A stretch of 64,000 bases of DNA. Origin: Clostridiales bacterium. Its GTDB lineage: Bacteria; Bacillota; Clostridia; Christensenellales; Borkfalkiaceae. Below are positions 60,790 to 64,000 of the stretch, piece by piece. Under the pieces are notes generated by a model. The model saw only the letters and a list, made by a program, of their open reading frames with translations. It searched no databases and had not been told where the DNA came from. Position numbers and translations under genes: made by a program. The stretch spans positions 203,465-267,464 of the forward strand of contig SVHW01000001.1 in the NCBI GenBank assembly GCA_015055655.1, given 5' to 3'. Within the stretch, counting starts at the first letter, position 1. Each line of letters starts with the position of its first letter.

Positions 60790-63363
60790 CTATATAACCG
60801 TGGAGAAAACGTATTCCCCACCAGCGAAGTCAAACGTAACGCTGCTGCCGTTTTGTATATTCCCAAGCAAAAGTTCCTCGGAGAACTTATCCTCTATGTG
60901 ACGGCGAATCGTCCGCTTTAAAGGTCTTGCGCCGTACTGCGGTTCGTATCCTTCTTTTACGAGCTCTTCCAATGCTGCCGTCGTCACCGTCAACGTAATG
61001 CCGCGCTGTTCTAATAAACGTTTGGAAAGCGATTGCACCATTTTCCCTGCAATTTGCATACAGTCGTTTTCCGTCAAGCGGTGGAATACGATAACGTCAT
61101 CCAAACGGTTTAAAAATTCCGGTTTAAACCGTTCTTTTAACGTTTGCGTGATATTTTCCTTCATCGATTCGTATTGCTTTTCATCCGCGCCATTTTGCGC
61201 GCGGTCTTCACTGCCAAACCCATATACGCCAGTACGCGTTTCAATTTTTTCCGCCGCGCCGGCGTTGGAAGTGAGAATAATCACCGCGTTTTTAAAACTG
61301 ACCGTTCTTCCCTTGCTATCCGTCAATCGCCCGTCGTCCAAAATCTGTAACAACAAATTAAAAACGTCGGGATGCGCCTTTTCGATTTCGTCAAACAATA
61401 TTACACAATACGGTTTCGTACGTACTTTATCCGTCAATTGCCCCGTTTGCGAATCTTCATATCCCACGTAGCCCGGAGGCGCGCCTATGATTTTCGAAAC
61501 CGATTGCTTTTCCATATACTCGCTCATATCCAAGCGAATCATTTGCTCTTCCGAGCCGAAAAGATTTTCCGCCAAAGCTTTACAAAGGTCGGTTTTACCC
61601 ACGCCCGTAGGCCCTACGAAAATAAACGAGCCGATGGGGCGCGACGGGTCTTTCAACCCTGCCCTCGCGCGACGAATCGCTTTCGAAACCGCGCTTACCG
61701 CTTCTTTTTGTCCAACGATACGTTTGTGCAAATCCGCTTCCAAACGCATCAGTTTTTCCCCTTCTTCTTGCGTGACTTTCAACAGGGGAATACGCATACG
61801 CGCGCTGACGATTGCCGCCACTTGTTCTCTACCAATAGCCAGCCTTCCATCAGGCAAACGCAAAGGCGCTTGCGCTTGGCGAAGCGCCGCCGCTTTTTCT
61901 TCCGCGTCGCGTTTTCTTTCAAACGCCGCCGTCGCTAAGGCGTATTCGCCTTGACGTTCGTGCATTAAACGTTCTTCTTCGCAAACGTGAATTTCGTATT
62001 CCAACTCTTCCAGCTCTGCGCCGCCGCCCTTTTGGATACGTACGCGCGCCGCCGCTTCGTCGACGATATCTATCGCCTTATCGGGCAAAAATCTATCGGT
62101 GATATATCTTGACGATAACTGCACCGCCGCCTTTATCGCCTCGTCCGTAATCACGATGCCGTGATGTTCTTCGTATTTTGCGCGCAAACCTTTGAGTATC
62201 GCCACCGTGTCTTCTTGCGACGGCTCGTCCACTTGTACGGGCGTAAAACGACGTTCTAACGCGCTATCCTTTTCAATATATTTGCGATATTCTTCAATCG
62301 TCGTTGCGCCAATAACCTGTAAATCGCCACGCGCAAGCATAGGCTTTAAGATATTCGCCGCGTCCATACCGTTTTCCGAAGACGCGCCTGCCCCAACGAG
62401 CGTATGTATCTCGTCAATGAACAAAATCACGTCGCCGTCTTGCAATACCGCCCCTATCATATCTTTTAAGCGTTCCTCAAAATCGCCGCGATATCTTGCC
62501 CCAGCCAGCATCCCCGGCAAATCCACCGATAACAGTTTTTTGTTATACAGCTGTTCGGGCACGTTACCGCTGACGATAAGCTGCGATAATCCTTCAATAA
62601 TCGCGCTTTTCCCAACGCCCGGTTCGCCTACCAATACGGGATTATTTTTCAATCTTCTTGAAAGCACTTGAATTACTTTTTCAATTTCTTTCTTCCTGCC
62701 GATAACTGGGTCCATTTTTCCACGTTTTGCCCGTTCCGTCATATCCGTGCCGTATGCGGAAAGTTTTTCCACCGCTTCGTTCTTTCTCTTGTTTTTATCG
62801 TAAGCGTTACCCCTTTCCAACGTAGCAGCGGAATTCTCCTTCGTTTCTTCCCGCTTTTCTTCTTTCTTTAATAAATCGTCAAAAGATACGTTTGCTTGCT
62901 CAAACGGAGCGTAATTTTTTCTCGCTCTGTTTTCATACATCGCAGCGCGTATTTTGTCCCTTGACGCCAAGCGAACGTCTTCTACGTCCGTAAACAAATA
63001 CAAAATCCGCGTTGCCCAACTGCCTGCGTCTTCTAATATCGCATATAGCATATGCGCCGTGCCAGCCGCCAAGCCGTCTTCTTCCGCAAGCAATACCGCC
63101 CTATCGTACATCTTTTGCGTACGCGGGGTTAATCCGTCGTATTTGGACGTTTTATCGAGTTTTTTCAAAAACACTTCTTCGTATTGTTCTTTTGTAACTC
63201 CGCAAGAAACCAACGCCTGATACGCCGCGCAATCGGGCATAAGTAAAAACGCGTAAACGAAATGTTCGCTCCCAACGTAGCGCACTTCGTTTTTCACAGC
63301 GATGTCGTTTACCAGACGAAACGCCTTTTGTAAATTGTCCGTAGCTTTGGAAAGTGGATACAT
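60790..63363 (-). CDS. clpC: ATP-dependent Clp protease ATP-binding subunit ClpC
   Basis: AAA+ unfoldase that feeds ClpP and recognises phosphoarginine-marked proteins. The 857-residue protein has an N-domain with two Clp repeats (to about residue 145), D1 with LVGEPGVGKSAIIEGL near 243 and VILFIDEIHTLVGAG, a middle coiled coil near 440-500, and D2 with FVGPTGVGKTDLCKALAE near 588 and ILFDEIEKAHPDV. The order mcsB-clpC is the class III heat-shock arrangement; ctsR and mcsA should be upstream, outside the window. Confidence 0.95.
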   Translation of the reverse strand: MYPLSKATDNLQKAFRLVNDIAVKNEVRYVGSEHFVYAFLLMPDCAAYQALVSCGVTKEQYEEVFLKKLDKTSKYDGLTPRTQKMYDRAVLLAEEDGLAAGTAHMLYAILEDAGSWATRILYLFTDVEDVRLASRDKIRAAMYENRARKNYAPFEQANVSFDDLLKKEEKREETKENSAATLERGNAYDKNKRKNEAVEKLSAYGTDMTERAKRGKMDPVIGRKKEIEKVIQVLSRRLKNNPVLVGEPGVGKSAIIEGLSQLIVSGNVPEQLYNKKLLSVDLPGMLAGARYRGDFEERLKDMIGAVLQDGDVILFIDEIHTLVGAGASSENGMDAANILKPMLARGDLQVIGATTIEEYRKYIEKDSALERRFTPVQVDEPSQEDTVAILKGLRAKYEEHHGIVITDEAIKAAVQLSSRYITDRFLPDKAIDIVDEAAARVRIQKGGGAELEELEYEIHVCEEERLMHERQGEYALATAAFERKRDAEEKAAALRQAQAPLRLPDGRLAIGREQVAAIVSARMRIPLLKVTQEEGEKLMRLEADLHKRIVGQKEAVSAVSKAIRRARAGLKDPSRPIGSFIFVGPTGVGKTDLCKALAENLFGSEEQMIRLDMSEYMEKQSVSKIIGAPPGYVGYEDSQTGQLTDKVRTKPYCVILFDEIEKAHPDVFNLLLQILDDGRLTDSKGRTVSFKNAVIILTSNAGAAEKIETRTGVYGFGSEDRAQNGADEKQYESMKENITQTLKERFKPEFLNRLDDVIVFHRLTENDCMQIAGKMVQSLSKRLLEQRGITLTVTTAALEELVKEGYEPQYGARPLKRTIRRHIEDKFSEELLLGNIQNGSSVTFDFAGGEYVFSTVI

Positions 63364-63398
63364 AGTTTCTACCTTTTCTTTTGCTTATTTATCAATCT

Positions 63399-64000
63399 TC
63401 AATCTGCCCGTAAAACGAGTTCCGGCAATACTTTGTGTACGATATCCGCGCGCATCACGTTGCAATCTGCTTCGCTGGCGTCTTGTAAACCGTTCTCCAA
63501 ACGGAAAGACGCAGGACGCATATCCGCCAAGAAATCGTTAAAATCTTGCATATCCCTTGCGCGGAAAAAACCGAGCGCTAAGCCTAATTTCACCTTGACA
63601 ATTCCCGACATCAATTCTTTTTGCGTAAGCACCGCGCAATTGGTCAGCGTGCCGTACGCGCGAAGACAAGCGTCTTTCAGCGGCAATTCTTTTTGTTTGA
63701 GCATACGTTCTCTTGCGCGAATTTCCAAATCGCAAAGTGTCATCGTCATACGCACCATTTGGTCTAATATTTCTTCTTCCGACGTACCAAGCGTGCGCTC
63801 GTTACTCACTTGATAATTATACCCTTCCGCCGCCGTACCTTCGCCAAATACGCCGCGGACGGTCAATCCGCCTGCCTTTAACTGCGGAATAAATTTCTCC
63901 AATTCCTTGCTCCACGCAAGTCCGGGCAAAAACATCATAACGGAAGCGCGCATACCCGTCCCAAGATTGCTGGGACAAGCCGTCAAATACCCCAACTTTT
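63399..64000 (-). CDS. mcsB: Protein-arginine kinase McsB, C-terminal part, cut by window edge
   Basis: McsB phosphorylates arginines on damaged or regulatory proteins to mark them for ClpCP. About 200 codons are visible, open to the right edge. GYLTACPSNLGTGMRASVMM contains the active-site Cys of the phosphagen-kinase fold, and the conserved ARERM and phosphoarginine-binding C-terminal region (RMLKQKELPLKDACLRAYG) follow. 35 bases separate it from clpC. Confidence 0.93.
   Translation of the reverse strand, partial: KLGYLTACPSNLGTGMRASVMMFLPGLAWSKELEKFIPQLKAGGLTVRGVFGEGTAAEGYNYQVSNERTLGTSEEEILDQMVRMTMTLCDLEIRARERMLKQKELPLKDACLRAYGTLTNCAVLTQKELMSGIVKVKLGLALGFFRARDMQDFNDFLADMRPASFRLENGLQDASEADCNVMRADIVHKVLPELVLRAD

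Overview
The window looks like the chromosome of an uncultured, low-to-moderate GC Bacillota of the Clostridia type. The basis is a Phe T-box leader before pheST, an mcsB-clpC pair, a dgt-dnaG-rpoD-trmK cluster, a rimP-nusA-ylxR-ylxQ-infB-rbfA-nrnA operon, AddAB instead of RecBCD, a CdaA-type diadenylate cyclase, and strong GGAGG ribosome binding sites nearly everywhere. No lineage below class can be named from the sequence. Nearly every gene is on the minus strand. The only plus-strand genes are a lipoprotein (4277-5278), a class V aminotransferase (52989-54122) and a small unknown ORF (54465-54776). I see no tRNA or rRNA genes, insertion sequences, prophage or CRISPR arrays.

Layout, left to right. 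1-4080: addB-addA recombination nuclease, with addA cut by the window edge. 4277-5278: unknown lipoprotein with its own promoter and terminator. 5319-8554: cdaA, a 35-codon remnant of cdaR, lysC and an alpha/beta hydrolase. 8671-17086: holA, a short comEC and a 1884-residue DUF4011-helicase-Vsr-like protein with its own promoter. 17255-23470: the rimP/nusA/infB translation and transcription operon, with promoter, leader hairpin and terminator all visible. 23753-41760: about 18 kb of tightly packed or overlapping genes running gt8, plsC, dgt, dnaG, rpoD, trmK, nif3, zinc-ribbon protein, alr, fau, membrane protein, rsmD, coaD, aroF, pheA, rarA, nrdR, ispG and a PolC-derived exonuclease, ending in a good terminator. 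42015-44199: pepQ-efp-dtd. 44306-50364: T-box-controlled pheS-pheT-truB-ribF-nfo. 50698-54776: mscL, two small helical coat-like proteins, nth, a DUF3343/EF2568-type pair and two small unknown ORFs. 54769-64000: mcsB-clpC followed by aroC-aroB-aroA-aroE-aroQ-aroK and a short-chain dehydrogenase.

Together the two aro groups encode every step from erythrose-4-phosphate plus PEP to chorismate, and then to phenylpyruvate through pheA. Phenylalanine supply is sensed by the T-box at pheST.

The most notable observations are these. (1) GATC is almost absent: I found one occurrence in 64 kb. (2) The locus where Clostridia carry polC holds a protein with only the N-terminal, OB and DEDD exonuclease parts and no polymerase. 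(3) cdaR is reduced to a 35-residue membrane anchor that keeps a perfect ribosome binding site. (4) The giant DUF4011 helicase keeps all helicase motifs, but its C-terminal nuclease-like domain appears to have Met where the catalytic Glu is expected. (5) Smaller regulatory oddities include an apparently leaderless nth, a ribosome binding site buried in a terminator-like stem, and a 43-bp tandem repeat next to the dtd terminator.
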